Shown piece after piece: positions 22,004 through 31,747 of a DNA stretch of 64,000 bases (the stretch's first letter is position 1; each line of letters starts with the position of its first letter). Source of the DNA: Seminavis robusta (taxonomy: Eukaryota > Bacillariophyta > Bacillariophyceae > Naviculales > Naviculaceae); assembly GCA_903772945.1 (NCBI GenBank), contig CAICTM010000099.1, positions 1 through 64,000 on the forward strand, read 5' to 3'. The position numbers were made by a program, and so were the translations under genes. The notes below the pieces were generated by a model. It was not told the origin of the DNA and did no database searches. It saw nothing but the letters and a program-made list of their open reading frames with translations.

Positions 22004-22930
22004 CTAGAGAGTGTGGAGTGGCTCGCCAGCATTGGAGGTGTCTTCAATCGCGTATTGCAACATGACAATCACAGCAGCAAAGCATAGCTTGTGCTTCTCA
22101 ACACCATGAACAAACTTGCGATTTAAACATCCATAGGTCTTGAGGCGAGAGTTGATTTGCTCTTGTCGTGCTCGTGCCCTCCCTTTGAACTCTGCCACAG
22201 CGTCGCAATCCATATTGTTGCGCACAGCAAAAATCTTCTTCTCATGTTCATATTTGCCAGTATAGCCAGCATCAGCAATCACTCTGCAGCCCTGTGGCAC
22301 CATGTCAATGAATCCATTGCGGACTGCTGTGATATCATGGGTTGACCCAGGGTCGCCACTGTTGGCATAAATTATTTTGTTGGTCCAAGTTGCCAAGGCA
22401 ATTTGGTAGTTGAGGCCAGCAATATTGTATTTGTAGCAATAGTTTTTTGGGTTGCGACGCATATTGTCATCTCTTGGCTCGTTTGTTGCCATTTGTGTAC
22501 CATCAACAGTAGCTCCAAGTCGAACTGGCCATTGATTGGGGCACTTAAGTTTCCATTCTTTGAGCTCTGCCAAAGCACCAACAAAAAACCAGACAAATCG
22601 CATCATTTTGTCTTCATCCATGAGATTGAGGAAGCGGCTGCCACGAACATCGTTGGTCTCATAGCATCGTAGAAAATTGTTGGCCATGAGAAACCCATGA
22701 AAGTAGTCTCTGTGCTTTGCTTCAGCAGTCGAAAGCAGTTCATTAACTTGCAAATCTTTCCACACTCGCGCAAGATGCCGAGGATGGCGGCCAAAGTGAG
22801 ACTTGAAAACACGAATATTGGTCGATTCATAGCGCCTTTGCTGCACTTGCAAGTCCACATTGCACATCAACAACCCTCCTCGGAGGATAAACGACGGGTG
22901 TAGGACAAAGGGGGCCGCTTGGTTGGCCAT
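22004..22930 (-). CDS. DDE transposase of the 18.5-23.1 kb element
   Basis: 308 residues from MANQAAPF. The probable catalytic triad is D143 (GATVDGTQ), D220 (VIADAGYTG) and E257 (RARARQEQINSRLK), spaced as in the DDE_Tnp_4/Harbinger superfamily. The motif SGDPGSTHDITAVR between the first two Asp residues is also typical. The N-terminal ~110 residues are helical and could bind DNA. The frame is open throughout. It is convergent with the Gly-repeat ORF (98 bp between stops) and reads away from the right terminal repeat. A longer frame to 23023 exists but runs into the subterminal repeats. Confidence 0.8.
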   Translation of the reverse strand: MANQAAPFVLHPSFILRGGLLMCNVDLQVQQRRYESTNIRVFKSHFGRHPRHLARVWKDLQVNELLSTAEAKHRDYFHGFLMANNFLRCYETNDVRGSRFLNLMDEDKMMRFVWFFVGALAELKEWKLKCPNQWPVRLGATVDGTQMATNEPRDDNMRRNPKNYCYKYNIAGLNYQIALATWTNKIIYANSGDPGSTHDITAVRNGFIDMVPQGCRVIADAGYTGKYEHEKKIFAVRNNMDCDAVAEFKGRARARQEQINSRLKTYGCLNRKFVHGVEKHKLCFAAVIVMLQYAIEDTSNAGEPLHTL

Positions 22931-23195
22931 CGTGGGCTTGTTTTCGACCAAATTATATGGAAAATGAGCAGTCGCGTGGAGTCGCGTTGAGTCGCGAGAA
23001 GTCGTGACGGGTCGTTTTGGCACTCGCGTGGAGTCGCGCGACTGTGTTCAAAACGACTAGTCGCGACTTCTCGCGACTCGCCAAAAATGGAGAAACTGTG
23101 GTTTTTGCGTGACGTCATCAGGGATCACCGGAGGCCCTCCCGGAGGCTGATGCCCTCAACTTGTCAAAAAGAGATTTGATTGGTCAAATCATTTA

Positions 23196-23468
23196 CCGTG
23201 TTCAACTGGACACACTATTGATAGCAAGTCTCCATAGCCAGCCAGTACAGGCACAGTGGTATCGGTACCCATGGGTCCAGAGTACTGTGTCCAACAGAAC
23301 ACACAATATAGATCCCTATCTTAACAAGGAAAATGTCCTTATGTCTTTGGCAAAACCTCCACCGTGTTTATCTGGACACACTAGCGAGTCTGCATAGCCA
23401 GCCAGTACTGGTACCCATGGTAGATACTGTGTCCAACAGAACACACAAGATTAATCCCTATCCTTAAC
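23196..23468. repeat. Two diverged direct copies of an about 107-130-bp block
   Basis: CCGTGTT(C/T)A-CTGGACACACTA ... TGTGTCCAACAGAACACACAA ... CCCTATC(C)TTAAC occurs at 23196-23325 and again at 23362-23468. It lies directly right of the 4.6-kb transposon. No coding capacity. Confidence 0.8.
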
Positions 23469-23470
23469 GA

Positions 23471-23509
23471 GCGACGAAAACAGCTGCAACAAACACACAA
23501 ACACACACA

Positions 23510-23547
<38 letters not shown>

Positions 23548-23613
23548 GCGATAAAAGTGTGAAAGACCCTCAGTCCGTTGAGGGCAGCGACGAAAACAGC
23601 GCAACAAACACAC

Positions 23614-23658
<45 letters not shown>

Positions 23659-23702
23659 CATACAGCGATAAAAGTGTGAAAGACCCTCAGTCCGTTGAGG
23701 GC
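23471..23702. repeat. Tandem pair of 116-bp units with a (CA)n core
   Basis: Each unit starts GCGACGAAAACAG, runs through a CA dinucleotide tract, and ends CAGTCCGTTGAGGG(C). Both are 116 bp (23471-23586 and 23587-23702). The CA tract in each copy is interrupted slightly differently, so tract slippage has compensated elsewhere. Confidence 0.9.
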
Positions 23703-24108
23703 AAAAGCAAAAAGTATAAGTCTTCAAGACTTAGTGGCAGAGCTGTGGCAGCAGCGCAGCAGCATCCTTGGATGCTTCTGTAAAAGAATGGTACCATGTC
23801 CAAATGTGATTCAGAGATTCAGAGTCAAGCTATCTTTTCGCAGGATACTTTGAAGAATTTCGCTGGTAAGCACGAGAGACTCGATATTTTCCCACCTCCC
23901 GTGAAATCCCATAAAAGCTCGTGAAATATTCAACAAAATAAGACTATAATTGAAGGGGGTTGAGGAAATAAGTTTGGAACTAATAAATGCATCTTAAGGA
24001 GCAAAATTTGATGGACAATGCCCCAAGCTTCACTGGTACCGAACTTCAGCTGGATCTCCCTAATCACTCGTTTGTGCTACAGTGTGTTCGCGATTATATT
24101 TATAAACG

Positions 24109-24594
24109 TATATTTATATTCTCCAGTATATTTATGGAATTTCGATGTTCCCCCCTGAGTCACGAGTGACCGTGACTGACGTCAGTGCATGTGTACGCAC
24201 CCTTCGCTGATATTGAAGACCAGCCTGAGGTCATCAGTGCAACCGTTGACGATGAGATTGAAGAGCTAGAGACGACAACAACTGAAGCAGAACTGGCTGT
24301 GCTTGATGACGACGAGCCAGAACCGACGGATGAAGATCCCCAACCGGACGATCTGTTTGCCTCCATTGCAGAAGCCGAAGAGGCACTCAACAAGCTCTCA
24401 CTCAGTGCCTCCAGTTTGGGTGTGAACCCGGCTGCCACCGTTCATCTTGACAGGTTTGCAAGGGCATTGAATATGGCTAGGGGAGCAAAGGCTGCCAAAC
24501 AAAAACGTGACGGCACTCTCCACGCGTACTTTACTAGTAAATAGAGCCTATATTTATATTCTCTAGTATATTTATAGGAATCCGTATTACCCCC
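24109..24594 (+). mobile_element. Possible deletion derivative of a DNA transposon around an acidic ORF
   Basis: A 45-bp direct repeat (TATTTATATTCTC-AGTATA-TTTAT) flanks an open frame at 24185-24544. The frame encodes about 119 residues: acidic, with a helix SIAEAEEALNKLSLSASS and a C-terminus RGAKAAKQKRDGTLHAYF that resembles transposase tails of the K-K-x-x-L/I-x-x-F-F kind. The acidic tail plus terminal aromatic pair recalls pogo/Tigger-type C-termini, but this is weak. There is no catalytic domain. It may instead be a small host gene. Confidence 0.35.
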
Positions 24595-24599
24595 ATATA

Positions 24600-27072
24600 A
24601 ATATAGTCAAGAACTGACTGTAACCAGTCAATAGAGCTCCAAAACAGCTGGTCAAAGCCTGTTTTCTATTATTATCTGCGATGCTTTTTGCCAATCATCT
24701 GCTGTACTCGAGTAGACTACTCCTTTCCTTGAAAGTAGCTACCTACATCCTAGCCACGTGTCATTGAGTACAGGAGAGACTTCGAGGCGCTGCAGTAGAA
24801 CTCGTGTACTCGTGTACTCGAGTGATAGCGGACAGCTACATGTATGTACTAGTACAGCTCAGCTACATGGGTACCGGTACCAGTATTACTGGTACTGCTA
24901 GATGGCTTGCTAGCTAGTAGCTAGTAGCTAAATAAACCGAACTCGGCGATGAGTTGGTAGCTGCCGGTTTAGTTGCAGCGACGCTTGTACAGCACGTGTA
25001 CAGATGTCGTAGGTTTTCAGAATCTTGTTTGTGAGCACTATAAACTCATTTATAAGAAAGTTTGTAAATTTGGTTCAGCCCTGGGGTTTTCTTATCCAGC
25101 CGTACCTTTTGACCCTCAGATTGAATGGATTGTTTCTAAAAAAACAAGCCAATTTCAGCATAGAACACTTTCTTACTAAGCTTCTAGGTCAAACAGGTTA
25201 GTAATTGTACACTCAACGTGCACCTGGTCCCTTTGGTACAACTTGCTCAGTACTGGCAAATTGGTTTGGAGAAAATAGAGATGAGTGATCACTAAGACTT
25301 TTTGTGCTGAGGCAGAAAATTTTGCCAGGAAAAACCAGGCTGGATGATTTGTTAACATTTTCTAAAAGCTCAGGGCTCGTTCAGTTTTACAGGTGTGAGT
25401 GTAGCTTTTCGTGTTCAGGTGTGCTCTTGGCCAAGGGCCTTGATTTTTCCAGTAATGCAATAATATCTTCTTATATAAGTGTACGTAGCCCAGTACTGGT
25501 ACTGGGGAGTAGTTGGTTTTTCATCAATACCAGCGGCCGGACACGGCGGCATTATAATTAATTAATCAATCAATCAAGGCACGCTGTAAAAGACGTGAAT
25601 AAAGGCTGTACAGAAGCTCTAGGAGTAGCTAGCTAGAGTGTCGCATCGCCTACAACCCGTGTGGTACGGTACTGTACGCCTGTTACGGCTACGGACCCCG
25701 TCACCTCCCATGTTACTCATGTCTCCTTATAAGCTCCTTTATACCAGTGTCTAAGCTGGAGCGCTGTGGAAATTACTAAGTCGTGCTTCTAATTTTAGTC
25801 AAATTTACAGATAAAGGAAACATTTGTCATAATTCTCAACAATCTTGTCCTAAAGAAAGATTAGTCTATCGTACTGTGATTTTTAAAGCCTATTGTGTTG
25901 CTTTAGTTAAAAGTCTCTACACGTGTAACGGTTCAGCGTGTGGTCGGTTTTTAAAATCTCTCACTGTGTGGGGTGTAGCTAATACTAGCTAGCTATCATA
26001 GTAGTATTGTCACCTAACAGAATTGATATTTGCAGAAAGTTTCAAATCATGTCTTCTTTTTGAAATAATCAGATTTTGCTATTCACAAATATCCATTCCG
26101 CAACGTTCCTGGCAAAGCCACGGTTTTCACACTTCTGCACACTGCACATCAACCAACTTTCTTCTCTTTGTTTTTTGGGCCTGTGTTACATGCTGTAGCT
26201 GGCTACTGGGTAGTATTTCCTTCCTAAAAGGTCCAAAACTACCAAGTAGCCACAATGTCATGGCCCCAACCATGGAAGGCCAAACTGTCTCATGAATACC
26301 AGTGGGCAGGAGTGATGCTGAGCAGCCAGCCAAGTAAGTGTTTGTTTTCTATCATGATGAGAAGGAATGGTCTGTAGTTGCAAACAATGCGATATGTCCT
26401 TCATCAATACCAGTGGCAAGCTGCGTTGACCTCTCTTCCCTGTGGCACCGTACGGTGCAATCACGCCAACCATTTGCCTGAAGCAAAACCATGTTTCAGT
26501 GTTGAACTTTCTGTTTGTTTGTCTGTTCACTACTACCGGCCGGTACCGGTACATGTTAGACTGTTGCTCGGGTGAGTAGTGCCATCGAGGAGGGCTGCAT
26601 TGACCTCTCTGTCCTGTGGTGCCCTACCGCGCAAACCATTGGCTTGGCCTGAAGCAAAACCATGTTTCGGTGTTGAACTTGCTCGTCCAATGCCAGTTTA
26701 CCGAGGGCTGCGAAAACGGATTATGTATCACTTAGCACCCGCCTCTCGGTCCTTGCTTGTTCCGTGGTACGTGCCTTCGGCTGCCGGGTTACTCTCGCCG
26801 GCAGCGACGATTAGCCTGATACAGTCAGTTGGAATGCCCCAGCATCAGCCAAGTATTGATACATGCACTTGTGCCTGTCTTGTACTTGTACCTTGAAGAT
26901 TAGCTAACAGAAGAGCAAGCAGGTCGAATAATTACGATTTACGATCATTTGTACGAGATTGATGGTAAGCTGCCACATAACAACAAGAAAGTTGGTGTCT
27001 GTGGTGAAGGAAGGACTGTCACTCTCATGAGCCAAGTTTGCTCTTCTTGCTTGCTGTTGGCTATGGTACCTG
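24600..27072. other. Non-coding stretch, palindrome-rich
   Basis: About 2.5 kb with no supported gene. Contains CTAGCTAG, TACCGGTACC (24874, 26536) and TACTGGTAC words, and a duplicated block at 26424-26680 listed separately. Confidence 0.55.
26424..26680. repeat. Pair of about 85-bp direct repeats
   Basis: TTGACCTCTCT-CCTGTGG ... GCCTGAAGCAAAACCATGTTTC-GTGTTGAACTT occurs at 26424-26510 and 26599-26680. The block is probably a local duplication. The ORFs covering it are not convincing. Confidence 0.75.
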
Positions 27073-27582
27073 CTAGGTACTTTTGGCTTCTGCCCTCCAT
27101 TCTGCTGTCGATCGCTCCAACAGTTCCTTATTGTGTGGAAACCTGTCCTTGAAGTGTCGTGGCGTCCGTCCTTTGATTCCACCTTCTCCCCTGTCGTCTA
27201 ATCCTTCTGGATGCTGTTGAATGAGTGCTGTCATGATGGATGGAGAGGATCCCCACATGGCAGCCACGTGCAGTGGTAACCACTCGTTGGCACCATGAAT
27301 GGCCGTGGCTTCGGGATAAGCGTTAATCAATGCCAGAACAATATCATCAGGGGCTTGATATCCAATGGCTGCATGCAAGGCGCTGTTCTCGTGGACATCG
27401 AGTTGTCGGAGCAAAGGGGCGTCATTGGCGATGCTGCTGGCGTTGTCCGTTCGCGTCATATTTTCTTGTTGTTGAGTACTTTTGCTGATCAAGTCTCTGA
27501 CCTTGTCCCAGTCCTTGACTTTGATCGATCGAAAGAGAGCATTGTCATCTTTGTCGGCAAACTCCTCCTCTGATAGTGGCAT
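27073..27582 (-). CDS. Ankyrin-repeat protein
   Basis: 169 residues from MPLSEEEF. A short charged N-terminal region (DNALFRSIKVKDWDKVRDLI) is followed by ankyrin-type repeats: ENSALHAAIGYQAPDDIVLALINAYPEA, then GANEWLPLHVAAMWGSSPSIMTALIQQHPEG, then a partial third unit GRTPRHFKDR. The ALHAA and PLHVAA signatures and the I-x-x-LI-x-(A/Q)-(Y/H)-PE pattern are the usual diatom ankyrin style. Ankyrin repeats mediate protein binding; no partner is suggested. The protein is short compared with most diatom ankyrin proteins but has no obvious truncation. The preceding TTG-initiated extension to 27609 is not used. Confidence 0.75.
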   Translation of the reverse strand: MPLSEEEFADKDDNALFRSIKVKDWDKVRDLISKSTQQQENMTRTDNASSIANDAPLLRQLDVHENSALHAAIGYQAPDDIVLALINAYPEATAIHGANEWLPLHVAAMWGSSPSIMTALIQQHPEGLDDRGEGGIKGRTPRHFKDRFPHNKELLERSTAEWRAEAKST

Positions 27583-28125
27583 GGTTGTGTTATTATTAGA
27601 CAACCACAACCTTTACGGACAGCTGCGAGTAAACAAATAAATGCCAACAAAGAAAAAAAAGTTTGGAGGCGGTCAAGAAAATTTCACCAATGACGTCATT
27701 TTCAAAAAAGGCCAATTTGGTGAATCTGGCCAAAATTTGTATGAGGATTAGTAAAAAAGTGAAACTAGCTGCCTTCCGTTACATTTAGACAGACCGTTTT
27801 GAGGACTCACATTTGCCCTAATAAATGACAGTCCCAAGCGGGAAAGAAAGATTGCATGCCAACACCCCAACCCGGTTTTAGAGTGCTTGCAGCTTTCTCT
27901 AATAAAGACTTGGTGAAGTTGTATGGTTCATCGAGTCAGAGTCGAGTCTTCTGTGTTGATGGGTGATCATCGGTACTAGCTAGTAGAGGACTGGACTCTT
28001 CATTACGAACAGAGGCAGTCGTCGCTGGGAATAGACACGACAGCAGCAGTGACCAATGAAGAATCCACTTCGGCGACTGTGCGACTCCGAGAGCAGTTTA
28101 CCAAAGCGAGAAAGTGCAAGCGATC
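27583..28125. other. Intergenic, no gene seen
   Basis: AT-rich, with a GACGTCATTTTC word and a GTCAGAGTCGAGTC run near 27937. It is the 5' flank of the ankyrin gene and the left flank of a pseudogene. Confidence 0.4.
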
Positions 28126-28743
28126 CAGAGACTGCGGTGTTGGACGTGGTGATCATTGGGGCAGGATGGGCTGGATTGGGAGCTGATACATCTCCATGAA
28201 CAAAAGCAACGGCAGAAATCCTCCCGAGAGGATTCCAGTATTGCGTCTTAGAGGGTGCTTCCGTGCTTCCCACATCGGAGGTCGCAGCCACACGGTTCGG
28301 GCGCCTTGGGAGAAGCAGATATTGAACTGGGAAGTCAATGGGTGCATGGCGTTCATCGTCGCAACAAAATCTACCAGTTGGCTCTGAAGCATGAGCTCAT
28401 GATCCACTATGACAGAGGATGAGACAGAGCTGCTGTCTTTGTGGATAAGGAAGCAATCACTTAATTAACGAATTCAAAATGAGGATGAGTTGGATAGTCC
28501 AGACATTCCCGAGCCCCAACACATGATATTGACGCGTTGGCACCAAGACCCGCTCGCCAGAGGATCCTACTCGTATTATCTAGTAGGATCGACACCGGAT
28601 GATCGCCGTGAACTATCCAAGCCGGATGAAAACAATCGACTGTTCTTTGCAGGGGGGAGGCATGTCACGTCAAGTACTTTGCCACCACGCACGGTGCTCT
28701 CATGACGGGACAAACCAGCGCCAAGCTCCTCTGGAAGCAATAG
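28126..28743 (+). pseudogene. Flavin-containing amine oxidase pseudogene
   Basis: Broken pieces of an FAD amine oxidase (polyamine/monoamine oxidase type) lie in order across three frames. First comes the dinucleotide-binding strand VVIIGAGWAGL (about 28150), then YCVLEG followed in another frame by SHIGGRSHTV (about 28265), then IELGSQWVHG ... NKIYQLALKHELMIHYDRG (about 28330-28425). After a gap come ILTRWHQDPLARGSYSYY (about 28530), LSKPDENNRLFFAG (about 28630) and, shifted again, HVKYFATTHGALMTGQTSAKLLW with a stop at 28741. The middle several hundred residues of the family are missing, so there is a large internal deletion as well as at least three frameshifts and stops. It is non-functional. 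Confidence 0.85.
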
Positions 28744-29093
28744 ACGTAAGACAAGGTAGCCCGGTCTGGCTAGCTAGAGTGGTCTCTCGTAGCTACCGGA
28801 AGCTTGCAGTCGGACCAACGAGATCAGTTAGATACGCTAACGGCCGGAATAGTAGCGGGCTTTTCTAAACGTCTGATTCAGTGTATGATCGAGGTGATAT
28901 GATATTCATGAATTACATCCTAGCTAGAACTACAGCGCTTGGTTTCTCTTGGTGTTTTGCTGTTTTGCCCGCTGCATCGCATCGAATGAATCAACTTGAA
29001 TCAAATCCCTCACGAAACGTCCGGATCACGGTATGTTTGTGGTTATGCCGATGCTGTACATGTATGTGTGAATGTATCTTATCCTGTGCACTC
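28744..29093. other. 3' flank between amine oxidase pseudogene and vWA gene
   Basis: No gene seen; the forward open frame at 28881-29591 is mostly the antisense shadow of the vWA gene. Confidence 0.4.
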
Positions 29094-30461
29094 TTATGGC
29101 AGCAATTGCGGTGTTTTATCATCGAGCAAGTAGTGTGCCAGCTGCTTGATATCGATCAAAGGTTCCTTGTCGTTGGTTCGAGGATTCCAATGCTTTCTGG
29201 TTTCGACATGCTGTTGGATATCACTAATTTCCTCCAGGAGACGAATGGACCAAGCAAAGTCTCCGTCCTCCTCGCCGTCATCCAGACTGGTACTACTGAA
29301 ACGGTAGGTACCGTACAAGAGTCTTGCAAAGTCTCGTACTTCTCTGGGAGTCAGAGGCCGTTCATCCAGGAGGTCAAGGACTGGGTGGTAGTGTCCCATC
29401 TCCCTGATGCGATGAAGCAAGAGTGCATAATTGATCCATGGATTGTGCCCGTTGACTTCCACTGCTTCCGCTTTATGATCATCCAGCACATCGACTGTCA
29501 AGTCCCAGTCGAATCGTTCGTCGAGAGAGTTGTAAAAGTCTACGAGCGGTTTATAGTCCGTGCACAATCGAATGACGACAGAGACAGGTAAATCTTGCAG
29601 CGATTCGAGTGCTTGAATGATTTCTTGATTCCGTTCTTCTTCTGTCATGGACGATCCCACGTTGTCCAAGTTGTGGTTGCATCCGTCCGTGGCGATAATG
29701 ATGGATACCTTACTTCCCTCGGCTTGTAGCTGGGGTAACATACTGATGACTTCATTGCGGACTTGCTCGATGCACACGGGGAGGGGTGTCATGCCCGCCG
29801 GTTTGGTTTTGGCTAAGACATTTTTCATTTGCTCGGTTGGATCTCCTCCGTTTCTTCGCCTGGCAAAGGGATTAGCAAATGGCAGTCTTCTCTTGCCGCA
29901 GTATCCCACTCGAAAGGTCTGTTGTCCCCCGCTCTTGGGAGGATTCAACAGTTTGAAATCCGTAGGAGCTCCCAGGGTGGCGGCCAACTGAGCATGGATA
30001 TTGACAGTCTCTTGAACTTCTCCCCATCGAGTGCAGTCCTTGGTGGTCGTGACACCGTTGCTGTTAGTGTTGTTAGATCCACCACAGTCGATGCGCAGCA
30101 AGTTCTGTTGATGGCCATCTCCCATGTTCATACTTCCGCTGTTATCACAAATCCAAATGTGTTTGCGGAATACTTCGGCATTCTTTTCTAAAGATTCTGC
30201 CAAGCCACGGGGCAAGTCAATCCCCAAACCCTTCAGTGATGGTTTGGGCGATGACGACGACTCTTTCAATGTCCTACTAGGCATGGTCCGAAGATCCCTT
30301 GTCGCCACTGCAGAACGTCGGATACGGCCCCGTCGACTTTTACTCGTCATACGGCCACCGCCATCGTTGTTCACAACCGCTGAAAAGGCAGACACTCCAT
30401 TAGGATCCCACAACAGCGTGGGGAGCAGACTCACAAACACTACAGCAGCAGAGCTCCTCAT
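29094..30461 (-). CDS. vWA-domain protein with plastid/secretory presequence
   Basis: 455 residues from MRSSAAVV. The N-terminal hydrophobic stretch ends in GVSAF|S, an ASAFAP-like motif, followed by a basic Arg/Ser-rich region; this suggests import into the complex plastid, though plain secretion is possible. The body is a von Willebrand factor A fold: strand KHIWICDNSGSMNMGDG with the MIDAS DxSxS variant D-N-S-G-S, a Thr in GMTPL, strand KVSIIIATDGCNHNLDN, and a helix/strand pair ALESLQDLPVSVVIRLCTDYKPLVDFYNSLD. The C-terminal ~130 residues are helical (NYALLLHRIREMG, TPREVRDFARLLYG). It would bind a divalent cation and a partner protein. A Gly/Asn-rich insert of ~60 residues separates the first MIDAS motif from the next helix. 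No intron is evident. Confidence 0.75.
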   Translation of the reverse strand: MRSSAAVVFVSLLPTLLWDPNGVSAFSAVVNNDGGGRMTSKSRRGRIRRSAVATRDLRTMPSRTLKESSSSPKPSLKGLGIDLPRGLAESLEKNAEVFRKHIWICDNSGSMNMGDGHQQNLLRIDCGGSNNTNSNGVTTTKDCTRWGEVQETVNIHAQLAATLGAPTDFKLLNPPKSGGQQTFRVGYCGKRRLPFANPFARRRNGGDPTEQMKNVLAKTKPAGMTPLPVCIEQVRNEVISMLPQLQAEGSKVSIIIATDGCNHNLDNVGSSMTEEERNQEIIQALESLQDLPVSVVIRLCTDYKPLVDFYNSLDERFDWDLTVDVLDDHKAEAVEVNGHNPWINYALLLHRIREMGHYHPVLDLLDERPLTPREVRDFARLLYGTYRFSSTSLDDGEEDGDFAWSIRLLEEISDIQQHVETRKHWNPRTNDKEPLIDIKQLAHYLLDDKTPQLLP

Positions 30462-31044
30462 CTTGATTCCATCAATCAATCACTCGAATGAGTAGCTAGT
30501 CCGTATGTGCTCTACAACTGCTCCTCACGAAGGTAGCAAAATTCTAAACGTCTAGATAGCTCTCTAGCTAGTAGCTTCACCGTGCCTCCCGTCGCGGGAT
30601 GGCAGCCCACGGAAAGAACGCCTTGGATGCAGGAAGACCGTTTTGGAATTCAGGTAGATGTGGGAATCATTAGTAATCAATAAAATTTTGAGAGTAAATA
30701 GTAACGTTAACCCTTTTTGTACCGCATCTACCTTTCTTGAACCGACTGCCAGACTCGACTCGACTCGCAGCCAACGAAGAACTTTGGCATCAAGAACCGG
30801 AGACGCGGTTATGACGTGGGCAGGTGCACGACTCAATGTTGGATCCGCCTTCAACTTTGCAGGATTGCTAGATCAAATGTGCTACCAGATAATTGTCTTT
30901 GATGTCCCACCCAAGCCCCCTCAACCTGCAGCAGTTTGTTCCAAGCTACTAGCTAGCTAGCCAGTCATATTCGACTGGTAACACCCCCACACCCATCGGA
31001 AACACACCAACCCCCTACTGGTAACAGTGATCGGATCTCGGGTA
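30462..31044. other. Intergenic, no gene seen
   Basis: Contains a GACTCGACTCGACTC run near 30750 and CTAGCTAG words. A stop lies in frame with the downstream histone-like ORF near 31041. Confidence 0.4.
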
Positions 31045-31663
31045 ACTGACACCCAACTGCCGCCAACTCCCTGGGAGAAACCTGGAATGCTGGGGATTCC
31101 AGGTCCAATTCCAAGTAGAGTGTCGTACAATTGCTCTTCAAATTGAACCAGACTTCCGGTTTCAGGGTAGTGCACTTCTAGCACTCCAGTGTGCTGCCGA
31201 AGATTACATGGTTGGCTTGTTTGAAGATTGCAACCTCTGTGCTTTGCACGCAAAGAGAGTTACAATTTTTACCTCTGACTTGAGGCTAACACTACAGATC
31301 CGCGGTGATTGGGCCAAGTGGACATCCAACCTCAAGAAGGTACTAAACGATGCAAGCAGTAGGAATGCTAGGGTTGCAGCTGAGAAAGCTGCAAAGGCTG
31401 CAAGGAAAGCAGGCATGAAAGCTGCCGCTGCTAGAGCCACGGAGGAAGCCCGCAGCAGGGCCAGGGCCACAGAGGAAGAGGAACATGCTGCTAGGGCCAG
31501 GGCCCAAGAGGAAGAGGAAGCCCAGGAGGAAGAGGAACAGGCCAATGCAGCAGAGGCTACAAAAAAGAGAGCTGAGGAGGAGGAAATGGAAATTGCAAGG
31601 AAACGTGCCGCCCGTATGGAAAGGCGGGAGGCTTTGGAAATGTCCAAAGCAAAGAAAGTTTAA
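31045..31663 (+). CDS. Histone H3-like C-terminal half with Ala/Glu-rich coiled tail (probably 5'-incomplete)
   Basis: From about 31117 the frame reads like the histone-fold part of H3: [46 protein letters not shown], then [13 protein letters not shown] in place of the usual DIQLARRIRG end. The canonical H3 N-terminal tail and first helix are absent; an in-frame stop lies near 31041 and only a weak match covers 31045-31116. After the histone fold comes ~115 residues of Ala/Arg/Glu-rich coiled coil ([29 protein letters not shown]), which is not normal for H3. The divergent loop and last helix would suit a variant histone or a captured histone-like gene. The ATG at 31208 lies inside the histone fold, so a full gene would need an unseen 5' exon. 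Possibly a relic. Confidence 0.5.
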
Positions 31664-31747
31664 CACCCAGTTCAAGGGCCCAGTATGTGTAGCATGTGTA
31701 GCGAACCACAAGGACAACTTGGAAACCTAATATGTTAAAAGTGAATT

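Larger units (their letters stand above)
18544..23145. mobile_element. Autonomous DNA transposon, PIF/Harbinger-like, about 4.6 kb
   Basis: The ends carry inverted copies of GGAGGGCCTCCGGTGA (18546-18561; reverse complement at 23125-23140). Inside each end lies an array of GTCGCGTGGAGTCGCG-like words (18615-18715 and 22968-23070), partly in opposite orientation, like the subterminal transposase-binding repeats of large DNA transposons. Between them are four open frames with intact coding sense: a DNA-binding-like protein (-), two unknown proteins (+) and a DDE transposase (-). The outermost bases and the target-site duplication could not be fixed; a TWA 3-bp duplication would be expected for Harbinger. 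The element looks whole and may be recent. Confidence 0.7.

Noticed and set aside
23451-23727. Cys-Val repeat proteins
   Set aside because: Translation of the CA/GT microsatellite.
28881-29591. 236-codon + strand ORF
   Set aside because: Overlaps the antisense of the vWA gene and has no recognisable domain.
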